DNA of 64,000 nt from Congregibacter variabilis (GTDB taxonomy: Bacteria > Pseudomonadota > Gammaproteobacteria > Pseudomonadales > Halieaceae): assembly GCF_045689235.1 (NCBI RefSeq), contig NZ_CP136864.1:620001-684000 (forward strand). The letters run 5' to 3'. The notes beneath the pieces are model-generated. The model did not search any database. It was not told where the DNA came from and saw nothing but the letters and a program-made list of their open reading frames with translations. The position numbers and the translations under genes are program-made. Shown here one piece after another: positions 43,488 through 52,446 of this stretch; position 1 is the first letter of the stretch; every line of letters begins with the position of its first letter.

Positions 43488-44654
43488 CTAAGCCCCGAGC
43501 GCTTTGTAGACGGCGCTTTCAAACTCGAAAAACAAAGCTGAAGACGCGGCGTCCGCGAAGGGCAGTATCTGGCTCATATAGGCCCCGCCTATTCCGTTCA
43601 CCGGGTCAATCCAATAGTAACTGTTGGCCAGTCCTGCCCACATTAATGTGCCCGCAGGTCGCCCGGTAAACCCTGCAACTTCATTGATTTGAAAGCTCAA
43701 GCCCCAGCTCTTTGGGTCCCCGGGGAAAAACTCTCCGTCATTGCTCATGTTTGGGGCACAAGACCGCATTGCTTGCACGCGCAGCTCGCCAATCTGGTTA
43801 GTGCACATCTCGGCCACTGTATTGGCAGCCAAAATACGGGTGCCATCGAGCTCCCCTTTGTTCAACAGCATGCGAAGAAAGCGGCCATAGTCGTGCATGG
43901 TGCCCTTGAGACCACCGCCCCCTTCATCGAACTCTCGTTGGTCTGTTTGCTCCAGCGGCAAGGGCGCCAAAGAGCCGTCAGGCAGGCGAGCGTGCAAATG
44001 CGCGGCGCGCTCAAACATCGAATCGTTGTAGTCAAAATGCGTATCGCTCATACCCATGGGACCGCAAAGGAATTCATCAAAATAATCGCCCAAACGCATT
44101 CCACTGACGGCTTCAACCATCTGCCCTACCCAATCAATACCAATGCCATAGCGCCACTGGCTTCCCGGGTCGAACATCAAGGGTTGTCGCAGTGCGGCTT
44201 TTTGCTGGCTTGTAATGTCCGGCGAACCGGTGGTTTCCAACCAGCGAGTACATGCTGTATCCCACATGTGATAACTGTAGCCAGAGGTATGCGTGAGGAG
44301 GTGTCGCAGCGTCACCGCAGTGCTTGGCGCACGGGTCACAGGCTCGCCATTGTCATCAAACCCACTGAGTACTTGCGCCGCAGCTATATCCGCACAAACC
44401 TCTCCCGCGGGGGCGTCCAGGGAGAGCCTGCCCTGCTCTACCAGTTGCATGGCCGCCGCAGCAGTCAAGGCTTTGGTCATGGAGAATATCTTGCCTACGG
44501 TGTCAGTGCTCATCGCGACTCCGCCGCCTAGCTGACGCTCGCCGAATCCGCCTTCGTAGCGGATGCCCTCGCGATCCACAACGATCGCCGTTACACCGGG
44601 AGCTGCACCTTGGGCTACTCCCTGCCTGAGAACGCTGTCCAATTGTTCTTTCAT
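43488..44654 (-). CDS. Class C beta-lactamase-fold serine hydrolase
   Basis: A 388-residue serine hydrolase of the AmpC/EstB family. The SxxK nucleophile motif is in FSMTKALTAAAAMQL, preceded by VDREGIRYEGGFGERQLGG. The YxN-type position reads TSGYSYHMWDT. No signal peptide is apparent, so a cytoplasmic esterase or peptidase is more likely than a drug-inactivating beta-lactamase. I start at ATG 44654 with GTGGAT before it; the frame remains open 32 codons upstream without a good start. Divergent from cysI. Confidence 0.85.
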   Translation of the reverse strand: MKEQLDSVLRQGVAQGAAPGVTAIVVDREGIRYEGGFGERQLGGGVAMSTDTVGKIFSMTKALTAAAAMQLVEQGRLSLDAPAGEVCADIAAAQVLSGFDDNGEPVTRAPSTAVTLRHLLTHTSGYSYHMWDTACTRWLETTGSPDITSQQKAALRQPLMFDPGSQWRYGIGIDWVGQMVEAVSGMRLGDYFDEFLCGPMGMSDTHFDYNDSMFERAAHLHARLPDGSLAPLPLEQTDQREFDEGGGGLKGTMHDYGRFLRMLLNKGELDGTRILAANTVAEMCTNQIGELRVQAMRSCAPNMSNDGEFFPGDPKSWGLSFQINEVAGFTGRPAGTLMWAGLANSYYWIDPVNGIGGAYMSQILPFADAASSALFFEFESAVYKALGA

Positions 44655-44824
44655 ATCCACTTCGCCCTGATGACTGATCGTGAGGAAGTCTGGAGCATTC
44701 TTTATCCCTGTCAAGGAAGCCGTGACTGTGGCCATAACCAAATCGTCCAAGCTTATAAAAAACTAAAATAGTGGCGTCTCTGCAGCTTTGGTAGAGTGCG
44801 CGCTCATTTGCAAACACAGCTCCC

Positions 44825-46489
44825 ATGTATCAATACGACAAACTAGATCAAACCATTGTCAACGAGCGCGTAATCCAGTTTCGAGACCAGACTGAGCGAT
44901 ACCTGCGCGGTGATCTGTCTGACGCCCAGTACCTGCCCTTGCGTTTGCAAAATGGCCTGTATGTGCAGCGTTTGGCGCCGATGTTGCGGATCGCAGTGCC
45001 TTATGGACTTATCAGCAGTGCGCAGTTACGGGCCATTGCTGACATTAGTCGCCGCTACGATAAGGGCTATGCTCACATCAGTACGCGTCAAAACATCCAG
45101 CTCAATTGGCCGCAGCTTGAAGATGTTCCGGATATTCTTTGCGACCTGGCTGCGGTGCAAATGCACGCTATTCAGACCAGCGGGAACTGCATTCGCAACA
45201 CCACGACAGACCAATTTGCCGGCGTTGCTGCTGATGAAGTTGTCGATCCACGACCCTACTGCGAAATCATTCGTCAGTGGTCTACCTTGCACCCCGAATT
45301 CGCGTTCTTGCCGCGAAAATTCAAAATCGCGGTTAATGGTGCAGAGGAAGATCGAGCCGCCATACATTTCCACGATATTGGCATAGAGCTTTATCGGAAC
45401 ATGCACGGAGCCGTGCGCTTGAAGTTTCTTGTCGGTGGCGGGCTTGGCCGAACCCCGGTGGTTGGATCAGTAATCAGGGATGATGTCGCTACCGAGCATT
45501 TGCTGACCTATCTCGAAGCGATCCTGCGGATTTACAACCTCCACGGTCGTCGAGATAACAAATACAAAGCACGCATCAAAATCCTCGTAAAAGCCATGGG
45601 TATAGAGGCATTTCGGGCAGCGGTGGAGACAGAATGGGCGACTAATCGCGACGGACCTAACACGCTGACAGACGCTGCACTTGCGGCGGTGGCTGCGCAC
45701 TTCACTGCGCCTGAATATACGGTTGCTGACGGCGCGCAGGAGTCAGCGTTTCTAGCCAAGGCCTGTGCCAGAGAGCCGCTTTTTTCCGGATGGGTCAAAC
45801 GTAACACCACGGCCCATAAGCAGCCGGGTTATCGCGCGGTCACGGTGACACTGAAGGCAACCGGGCAAGCACCGGGCGATGTGAGTGCGGCTCAGATGGA
45901 CGCCCTGGCAGAACTTGCAGATCAGTTTTCCTATGGCGAACTTCGCACCACGCATGAACAAAATATTGTGCTGGCGGATGTTCGGGAAAGTGAACTCATG
46001 GCCCTGTGGCAGGCGCTGCAACCTTTGGGGTTGGCCGCCTCCAACGCCGGTCATATTACAGACATGATTTGCTGCCCCGGCGGGGACTTTTGTTCTTTGG
46101 CCAACGCAAAGTCGATCCCTGTGGCGCAGGCACTTCAGGAGCGATTTGAAGCCATGGATTATCAATATGATCTTGGGCCGATAGAGCTGAACATCAGTGG
46201 TTGTATGAACGCCTGTGGTCACCACCATGTGGGACACATTGGCATTTTGGGGGTGGACAAGAAAGGTCAGGAGTTTTACCAGGTGTGCATTGGTGGATCT
46301 CAGGCCGGTAACGCCAGCGTGGCGCGCATCCTGGGCCCCTCTTTCAGCCGTGCTGACCTACCTTCTGTCATAGAAAAACTACTGGAGCGTTATCTGGAGC
46401 TTCGAGAGTCAGATCAGGAGCAGTTTCTGAGGGTTTATGAGCGATGTGGCATAGAGCCCTTTAAGGATGCCGTTTATGGAAAATCTTGA
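44825..46489 (+). CDS. cysI: Ferredoxin/NADPH-type sulfite (nitrite) reductase, siroheme hemoprotein
   Basis: A 554-residue siroheme/4Fe-4S reductase made of two homologous halves. The cluster cysteines are near the end: CCPGGDFCSLANAKS and LNISGCMNACGHHHVG (C-x5-C then C-x3-C). Substrate arginine/lysine region ISTRQNIQLNWPQLED is seen near residue 80. It should reduce sulfite to sulfide with six electrons for cysteine synthesis. Nitrite reduction is less likely because DUF934, a sulfite-reduction companion, follows. Usually cysH or cysD/N is nearby; none is here. Confidence 0.88.
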   Translation: MYQYDKLDQTIVNERVIQFRDQTERYLRGDLSDAQYLPLRLQNGLYVQRLAPMLRIAVPYGLISSAQLRAIADISRRYDKGYAHISTRQNIQLNWPQLEDVPDILCDLAAVQMHAIQTSGNCIRNTTTDQFAGVAADEVVDPRPYCEIIRQWSTLHPEFAFLPRKFKIAVNGAEEDRAAIHFHDIGIELYRNMHGAVRLKFLVGGGLGRTPVVGSVIRDDVATEHLLTYLEAILRIYNLHGRRDNKYKARIKILVKAMGIEAFRAAVETEWATNRDGPNTLTDAALAAVAAHFTAPEYTVADGAQESAFLAKACAREPLFSGWVKRNTTAHKQPGYRAVTVTLKATGQAPGDVSAAQMDALAELADQFSYGELRTTHEQNIVLADVRESELMALWQALQPLGLAASNAGHITDMICCPGGDFCSLANAKSIPVAQALQERFEAMDYQYDLGPIELNISGCMNACGHHHVGHIGILGVDKKGQEFYQVCIGGSQAGNASVARILGPSFSRADLPSVIEKLLERYLELRESDQEQFLRVYERCGIEPFKDAVYGKS

Positions 46490-46913
46490 GCAAGGCCCGG
46501 GAGCAACGCTCCGGACAACTTCAGATGCTTTGCAAAGCTACACGCTGCAGCACTGGGTAGAGGCCGGAAAGCCCGCCTCCTGTGCAGTAGAGGTCGCGGG
46601 AGAAGATGATCTGGCACCGCATTACCCTGCCCTCGTGCTCGTATCTCGAATAACTATCTACTTCGCCGGTTTCATGGACGGTCGGGGTTTTAGTCACGCA
46701 GGAAAGCTGCGTCAGCTGGGATTTACCGGTGAGCTTTTTGCCGATGGTGATGTGCTGCCTGATCAGTGGGTGTTTCTGGAGCGCTGCGGCTTTGATGCAA
46801 TACGCGGCGGCGAAGTCGCGTCCAGCGCCCACGCCCTCCCCGGTTTCACTGAGCGCTATCAAGCCGATGCACGGGAGTTGGATCCGCTGTTTCGGCGCAA
46901 ACGTAGCGCTTAA
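46476..46913 (+). CDS. DUF934 protein, sulfite-reduction companion
   Basis: A 145-residue protein of DUF934, found next to cysI in many proteobacteria and annotated as probably involved in sulfite reduction. The family core is visible as FAGFMDGRGFSHAGKLRQLGFTGELFADGDVLPDQWVFLERCGFDAI. It overlaps cysI by 14 bp; AAGGA lies 8 nt before ATG 46476, so this start is better than the ATG at 46467. Biochemical role not known; it may aid electron delivery or assembly. Confidence 0.85.
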   Translation: MENLEQGPGATLRTTSDALQSYTLQHWVEAGKPASCAVEVAGEDDLAPHYPALVLVSRITIYFAGFMDGRGFSHAGKLRQLGFTGELFADGDVLPDQWVFLERCGFDAIRGGEVASSAHALPGFTERYQADARELDPLFRRKRSA

Positions 46914-46982
46914 TCAGCTTTGTGTGCTCGGTGACCCCGAGTGCCTGCTACACTCAATGCCCGGTTCATCAAACGGCGTGCT

Positions 46983-48158
46983 ATGGATCCGAGCTCAGTC
47001 ACTTTTGCTTTCTTTTTGATCTTCAGCGGTGCTGCAGTGTTGGCGTCTATCGCGCTGTATACCCGTCAACCTCTGATCATTGCGTATATAGCTCTGGGCG
47101 CCCTCATAGGCCCATCCGGTTTTAGTCTCGTAACCGATTTAAAGCAGTTATCGGATATTGGGCATATAGGTATTATTTTTCTGCTGTTTCTTCTTGGCCT
47201 CGATATGCAGCCTCAGGCCCTGTTTTCCACCATACGCAAATCCACCGTGGTGGGTCTTGCCAGCTCCGCTATATTCTTTGTGCTGTCCTGGTTGCTGGCC
47301 AGCCTGTTTTTTGAAGGCCCTGGTGAAACCGCCATAGTCGCAGTGGCGATGATGTTCTCTTCAACCATCATCGGCATAAAACTGCTGCCCACGACAATTC
47401 TGCATCACCGCCACATCGGTGAGATGATGATCGGCCTGCTGCTGCTGCAGGACTTACTGGCAATCATCGTGTTGGTTTTGATTATGGCCAGCGGTAGTGC
47501 AGAAGAAGGTGAGGCTGCTTGGCATATCGCTAAGGTTCTGCTCGCTCTTCCCTTGCTCGGTCTTATCGCCTGGGCGGTAGTGCATTTTGTGCTCCTGCGG
47601 CTGATTCAGCGCTTCGATCGTTTTCATGAGTACATATTTTTGCTGGCCATTGGCTGGTGCCTGGGTATGGCCGAGTCAGCCCAGGTCCTGGGGCTGTCCG
47701 CTGAGATTGGCGCTTTTGTGGCTGGAGTGAGTATTGCGACAAGCCCAATTTCACAATACATAGCGGTAAACCTGAAGCCCTTGCGGGATTTTTTTCTGAT
47801 TCTGTTTTTCTTTGCGGTGGGGGCTCGTTTCGATCTGGCGATGCTTGAGCAGGTGTGGCTCCCCGCGGTATGCCTTGCGGCACTTGTACTCACGATGAAG
47901 CCCGTTACCTATCGTTTACTACTCAAAGGCATGAGTGAGCGTCGCAGCCTCGCCTGGGATCTGGGGTTTCGGCTTGGGCAGGCCAGTGAGTTCTCGCTGC
48001 TTATCGCCTATATCGCCTTTGATGCCGGCCTGCTTGGTCTCAAGGCCTCCCTCACTATTCAGGCAACCACCATCATCACTCTTTTGGTGTCGTCCTACAT
48101 CGTCGTATTGAACTATCCAACACCCATCGCCATTAGCGATCGCTTGCGCCGGGACTAA
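46983..48158 (+). CDS. CPA2-family monovalent cation:proton antiporter
   Basis: A 391-residue membrane protein with about twelve helices of the KefB/CPA2 type. Visible family parts are YIALGALIGPSGF, DIGHIGIIFLLFLLGLDMQP, FSSTIIGIKLLPT and LGLSAEIGAFVAGVSIATSPISQYI. It lacks the C-terminal TrkA-N regulatory domain of KefB/C, so it is a bare antiporter module for Na+ or K+ against protons. ATG 46983 lacks a strong ribosome site; a GTG at 46941 is an alternative. It follows DUF934 by 69 bp. Confidence 0.85.
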   Translation: MDPSSVTFAFFLIFSGAAVLASIALYTRQPLIIAYIALGALIGPSGFSLVTDLKQLSDIGHIGIIFLLFLLGLDMQPQALFSTIRKSTVVGLASSAIFFVLSWLLASLFFEGPGETAIVAVAMMFSSTIIGIKLLPTTILHHRHIGEMMIGLLLLQDLLAIIVLVLIMASGSAEEGEAAWHIAKVLLALPLLGLIAWAVVHFVLLRLIQRFDRFHEYIFLLAIGWCLGMAESAQVLGLSAEIGAFVAGVSIATSPISQYIAVNLKPLRDFFLILFFFAVGARFDLAMLEQVWLPAVCLAALVLTMKPVTYRLLLKGMSERRSLAWDLGFRLGQASEFSLLIAYIAFDAGLLGLKASLTIQATTIITLLVSSYIVVLNYPTPIAISDRLRRD

Positions 48159-48224
48159 AACGCCCACCGTCAGGCTTGTCGTCCCGCCTCAGCACCAGAG
48201 CTGTTCCAAGCAAAAAGCACCCAC

Positions 48225-48247
48225 AAAAAAGCCGGCTTTCGCCGGCT
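48225..48247 (-). terminator. Rho-independent terminator of the etfBA operon
   Basis: On the - strand, AGCCGGC pairs with GCCGGCT around a GAAA tetraloop (48247-48230), followed by TTTTTT (48230-48225). It is 24 bp past the etfA stop and has all features of an intrinsic terminator. Confidence 0.9.
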
Positions 48248-48270
48248 CAGTGATCGTTCTGTAATAAGAC

Positions 48271-49200
48271 CTATAGTTGGGCTTCCAACTCAGGTAGGGC
48301 ATCAAAAAGGTCTGCAACCAAGCCGTAATCAGCAACCTGAAAAATCGGTGCGTCCTCATCCTTGTTGATCGCAACAATCACTTTGGAATCCTTCATACCC
48401 GCCAGGTGCTGGATAGCGCCGGAAATACCTACCGCGATGTACAGATCAGGAGCAACGATCTTACCGGTTTGCCCTACCTGCATATCATTGGGAACAAAAC
48501 CCGCGTCAACGGCAGCACGTGAGGCGCCAATGGCAGCTCCCAGCTTATCTGCGATGCCATCTAGCAGTTTGAAGTTGTCGCCATTTTGCATGCCGCGCCC
48601 GCCCGATATAACCACCGCCGCTGCGGTGAGTTCGGGACGGTCTGACTGGGCAATCTCCTGACTCACAAAGCTTGAAATACCTGCATCGTGAGAGGCATCC
48701 ACCGCTTCCAACTCCGCATTGCCACCCTCTGCGGACGCAGCGTCGAACGCTGTAGTACGCACAGTGATTACTTTCTTGGCGTCTGCACTCTGTACAGTAG
48801 CGATCACGTTGCCTGCATAAATGGGGCGCTTGAAGGTGTCGGGTGATTCCACGCTAATGATGTCGCTGATCTGTGCCACATCCAGCAACGCTGCAACACG
48901 CGGCATGATGTTTTTGCCGTTACTTGTCGATGCAGCCAAAATATTGTCGTAGTTTGCACCCACGTCTGCGATAAGGAGGCTCACGTTCTCTGCGAGCTGC
49001 GTTGCATAGGCGGCGTTATCCGCGCAAAGCACCTTGCGGATGCCAGCCACGGCCTGAGCTGCAGATGCTGCGCCTGCGCAGTCCGCTCCTGCAACCAGAA
49101 TATCAATGTCTGAGCCCAAGGCCTGCGCTGCCGCAACGGCGTTAAGGGTGGCTACGTTCAAACTGCTATTGTCGTGTTCTGCTACAACGAGAGTACTCAT
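48271..49200 (-). CDS. etfA: Electron transfer flavoprotein alpha subunit
   Basis: A 309-residue EtfA. The C-terminal FAD domain is clear: VVISGGRGMQNGDNFKLLDGIADKLGAAIGASRAAVDAGFVPNDMQVGQTGKIVAPDLYIAVGISGAIQHLAGM, with the arginine and serine that bind FAD. The N-terminal half is a Rossmann-like domain. It takes electrons from acyl-CoA and related dehydrogenases and gives them to ETF-QO. Start/stop overlap TGATG with etfB. Confidence 0.96.
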   Translation of the reverse strand: MSTLVVAEHDNSSLNVATLNAVAAAQALGSDIDILVAGADCAGAASAAQAVAGIRKVLCADNAAYATQLAENVSLLIADVGANYDNILAASTSNGKNIMPRVAALLDVAQISDIISVESPDTFKRPIYAGNVIATVQSADAKKVITVRTTAFDAASAEGGNAELEAVDASHDAGISSFVSQEIAQSDRPELTAAAVVISGGRGMQNGDNFKLLDGIADKLGAAIGASRAAVDAGFVPNDMQVGQTGKIVAPDLYIAVGISGAIQHLAGMKDSKVIVAINKDEDAPIFQVADYGLVADLFDALPELEAQL

Positions 49201-49949
49201 CAGATCACCTTCGCTTCATTTTTCAATTTGTCGACCAGTTGCTCAACCGACTCCACTTTGATACCCGCAGAGCGCTCGGGTGGTGGCTCGACCTTTACCA
49301 GACTCAGGTGAGAGGTGACTGCCACCCCCAGTTCCTCGGGCGTGAGCACGTCGAGCTGCTTCTTTTTGGCTTTCATGATGTTAGGCAACGATGCGTACCG
49401 TGGTTCATTCAAGCGCAAATCTGTCGTGACGATGGCCGGTAGATTCAGGCTGACGGTTTGCATGCCCCCGTCAACTTCCCGAATCACATTAAGTTTTCCA
49501 TCTTCAACCTTGATCTCCGAGGCGAAGGTTCCCTGCGGCATACCTGCCAGTGCGCCCAGCATTTGCCCGGTCTGGTTGTTATCACCATCAATAGACTGCT
49601 TGCCCAGTATCACCAGGTCCGGTGATTCTTTGTCGACGATACCCTTGAGAAGTTTCGCTACGACGATAGGCTCAGGGCTGCCTTCTACTTCAACCTGAAT
49701 GCCTCGGTCAGCACCCAGTGCCAGAGCCGTCCGGATCTGCTCCTGACAGCTTTTCTCTCCCACAGAAACGGCAATCACTTCCGTGGCGACGCCTGCCTCT
49801 TTAAGCCGCACAGCCTCTTCTACTGCGATTTCGCAGAAAGGGTTGATCGACATCTTGACGTTGTTCAGATCGACATCTGAACCGTCAGCCTTGGCGCGTA
49901 CCTTAACGTTGTAGTCGACGACACGCTTGACTGCGACGAGAACCTTCAT
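49200..49949 (-). CDS. etfB: Electron transfer flavoprotein beta subunit
   Basis: A 249-residue EtfB, beginning MKVLVAVKRVVDYNVKVRAK. The family segments MSINPFCEIAVEEAVRLKEAG, ILGKQSIDGDNNQTGQMLGALAGMPQGTFASEI and TTDLRLNEPRYASLPNIMKAKKK (recognition loop region) are present. It binds AMP and forms the ETF heterodimer with EtfA, encoded next. ATG 49949 has GGGAG before it; the frame extends 24 codons further upstream without family similarity. Divergent from ETF-QO. Confidence 0.95.
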   Translation of the reverse strand: MKVLVAVKRVVDYNVKVRAKADGSDVDLNNVKMSINPFCEIAVEEAVRLKEAGVATEVIAVSVGEKSCQEQIRTALALGADRGIQVEVEGSPEPIVVAKLLKGIVDKESPDLVILGKQSIDGDNNQTGQMLGALAGMPQGTFASEIKVEDGKLNVIREVDGGMQTVSLNLPAIVTTDLRLNEPRYASLPNIMKAKKKQLDVLTPEELGVAVTSHLSLVKVEPPPERSAGIKVESVEQLVDKLKNEAKVI

Positions 49950-50169
49950 ATTGTCTCCCGTGAATGGGTTGGTAATGTTGAGGGACGGCAGAAGTGCTGC
50001 CCCTTGGAAAAGCGGGGGCAAATGGTGCCGACATTGCCTGCGCAGGTCAATAGCGACCTTTCTTGCAAACGCAGACCGTAATGATAGCGGAAATAGAGAC
50101 TTGACCTGTGTCGTGATTCCTATTAACCCCCTGATGATATGCCTGTGGCCTTAAAGGGCCTCAAAACTC

Positions 50170-50175
50170 TATAAT
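50170..50175 (+). promoter_or_regulatory. Possible -10 box upstream of ETF-QO
   Basis: A perfect TATAAT lies 62 nt before the ETF-QO start in the 288-bp divergent spacer. No close TTGACA match is found at -35; TTGACC at 50101 is too far away. Support is the box and its position only. Confidence 0.35.
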
Positions 50176-50237
50176 TAGCGCCTAATTGACTCGGCGTCCG
50201 GTCCCGGGCGCTACACCACAGCAAGAGGGGTAATACA

Positions 50238-51887
50238 GTGGAACGCGAATCCATGGAATTCGATGTTGTTATCGTGGGCGCAGGTCCGTCAGGGCTCTCT
50301 GCGGCGTGCCGAATTATGCAGTTGGCACAGGAAAACGACCGCGAAATTACTGTCTGCGTGGTGGAAAAAGGCTCGGAGGTTGGCGCACATATCCTCTCTG
50401 GTGCCGTGCTGGAGCCCCATGCTTTAAACGAGCTGTTCCCGACCTGGGAAGAAATGGGAGCACCTCTAAAGACAAAAGTCACCGAAGATCATTTTTACTT
50501 TTACACAAGCGAGAAGTCGGCGACTAAGCTACCGAATTTCGCTATCCCAAAACCTACCCATAATGATGGAAACTACATCGTCTCTATGGGCAATGTCTGC
50601 CGCTGGCTGGCAGAGCAGGCCGAGAACCTTGGTGTAGAGGTATACCCGGGCTTTGCCGCGTCAGAAGTACTGTACGGCGACGATGGATCAGTCAAGGGCA
50701 TCGCTACGGGCGATATGGGCATCAGCGCAGCAGGTGAGCAAAAAGATAGCTACATGCGCGGTATGGAGTTGCACGCGCGTTACACCCTGTTTGCCGAAGG
50801 CTGTCGAGGACATCTCGGAAAGCAGATTATCAGCAAGTTTGGCCTTGACGATGGCAAAGACCCACAGCATTACGGTATCGGCATCAAAGAGATCTGGGAG
50901 ATTCCAGCTGACAAGCACCAACCGGGGCTCGTGGTACACGGCCTTGGCTGGCCATTGAAAGAAAGCGGCTCCAGTGGCGGCGCTTTTCTGTATCACGCCG
51001 ATGACAACCAGGTTTACATCGGCCTTATTACCGATCTTAACTACAGCAACCCTCATGTATCACCTTACGAGGAGTTTCAACGCTGGAAGCATCATCCTGA
51101 GACCTTGAAGTACCTCGACGGCGGCACCAGGCTTAGCTATGGCGCTCGAGCGATCGCCAAAGGCGGGATCAATTCCCTTCCACAGATGCAGTTCCCGGGC
51201 GGCTTATTGATTGGCTGCGACGCCGGCACTCTCAACGCTGTGAAGATTAAGGGCAATCACACAGCCATGAAGAGCGGCCTCATAGCCGCAGAAGCCGTAG
51301 TCGAGGCTCTAATGTCCGATGCGCCACCGGCTCAGCTAGACAGCTTTGAAACCAAGATGCGCGACTCCTGGTTATTTGACGAGCTCCATAGCACGCGTAA
51401 TTTCTCGGGTTATATGCACAAGTTTGGCTTTATGCTCGGAGCGGCAATGGTGTGGATAGATCAAAACATCTTTGGCGGTAAGGTGCCGTTTACACTGCAT
51501 GACAGCAAGCCCGACTACGCAGTTTTAAAGCCGGCGGCCGACTGTGCAAAAATTGATTATCCAAAGCCTGACAATGTCGTTAGCTTCGATCGACTCTCAT
51601 CGGTCTTCCTCTCGAATACGAATCATGAAGAAGATCAACCCTGTCACTTAACCTTGGCAGACAGCAGTATCCCCATCGAATCGAACCTGCCTCTGTTTGA
51701 TGAGCCTGCGCAACGCTACTGCCCGGCAGGGGTGTATGAGATTGTCGAAGATGCCGACGGCAAGCGGTTTCAGATCAACGCACAGAACTGCGTTCACTGT
51801 AAAACCTGCGATATCAAGGATCCTGCGCAAAACATCACCTGGGTAACGCCAGAAGGCTTTGGTGGTCCAACCTACCCCAATATGTAA
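50238..51887 (+). CDS. Electron transfer flavoprotein-ubiquinone oxidoreductase
   Basis: A 549-residue ETF-QO, the membrane-associated enzyme that moves electrons from ETF to ubiquinone. FAD-binding VVIVGAGPSGLSAACRI is at residues 10-26, and LIGCDAGTLNAVKIKGNHTAMKSG is the second FAD motif. The C-terminal 4Fe-4S domain keeps its four cysteines (CPAGVY, then CVHCKTCDIKDP). GTG start at 50238 with AGAGGGG 7 nt before it. It stands divergent from its partner genes etfB and etfA, so the whole route from dehydrogenase to quinone is encoded together. Confidence 0.96.
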   Translation: MERESMEFDVVIVGAGPSGLSAACRIMQLAQENDREITVCVVEKGSEVGAHILSGAVLEPHALNELFPTWEEMGAPLKTKVTEDHFYFYTSEKSATKLPNFAIPKPTHNDGNYIVSMGNVCRWLAEQAENLGVEVYPGFAASEVLYGDDGSVKGIATGDMGISAAGEQKDSYMRGMELHARYTLFAEGCRGHLGKQIISKFGLDDGKDPQHYGIGIKEIWEIPADKHQPGLVVHGLGWPLKESGSSGGAFLYHADDNQVYIGLITDLNYSNPHVSPYEEFQRWKHHPETLKYLDGGTRLSYGARAIAKGGINSLPQMQFPGGLLIGCDAGTLNAVKIKGNHTAMKSGLIAAEAVVEALMSDAPPAQLDSFETKMRDSWLFDELHSTRNFSGYMHKFGFMLGAAMVWIDQNIFGGKVPFTLHDSKPDYAVLKPAADCAKIDYPKPDNVVSFDRLSSVFLSNTNHEEDQPCHLTLADSSIPIESNLPLFDEPAQRYCPAGVYEIVEDADGKRFQINAQNCVHCKTCDIKDPAQNITWVTPEGFGGPTYPNM

Positions 51888-51892
51888 TGCCG

Positions 51893-52438
51893 TCAGTCGG
51901 TGGCGCCGAGGGTGACCTCTTCGCCACCGCTGATGATGTAGGCACGACCGTCTTCGATCACGGCCGCATCCAGAAGGCGATACCAGGCCGCCCGACTTAT
52001 TTGCGCGCTAAGGCCGTTGGGTAGCTGCACAAAAGGCTCGCCATGCTCGCCTGCACCGTGAAGCGCGTACTCTCCGCCGATGCGGCAGCGTCCCCCTGTG
52101 TTCAACAGCACCTGCCAGACGCCGTCACCATTCTCACCCGTCCGCTCACAGTCGACCGCCACAAGAGCGTGGCGCTCAACCTGTATTCGCCATTTTTCTG
52201 CCGGCGTCACCAGGTAGTAATGGCCGTCGCTTTCACGGCGCAACAGGGACGCAAAAACTCTCACGAGCCCTTCTCGCTGGATCAATGATCCCTCATGAGT
52301 CCAGCTACCGTCGGCAAGGATGCGTATATCTATATCGCCGCTTAGCTCGGGGGACCAGGACGCCAGAGCGCCCGGCTCTGGCAATCCAGAAGTAGAGGAG
52401 ACTATGGTATTGACCAGACCCTGAAGTGTCTTAGCCAA
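51893..52438 (-). CDS. DUF1285 family protein
   Basis: A 181-residue DUF1285 protein. The conserved core is WSPELSGDIDIRILADGSWTHEGSLIQREGLVRVFASLLRRESDGHYYLVTPAEKWRIQVE. The fold is mostly beta, with no known catalytic residues; function unknown. The start is TTG at 52438, well supported by AGGAGGT 5 nt before it. That ribosome site overlaps the ppiD stop codon, so translation is probably coupled to ppiD. Confidence 0.85.
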   Translation of the reverse strand: MAKTLQGLVNTIVSSTSGLPEPGALASWSPELSGDIDIRILADGSWTHEGSLIQREGLVRVFASLLRRESDGHYYLVTPAEKWRIQVERHALVAVDCERTGENGDGVWQVLLNTGGRCRIGGEYALHGAGEHGEPFVQLPNGLSAQISRAAWYRLLDAAVIEDGRAYIISGGEEVTLGATD

Positions 52439-52446
52439 GAGACCTC

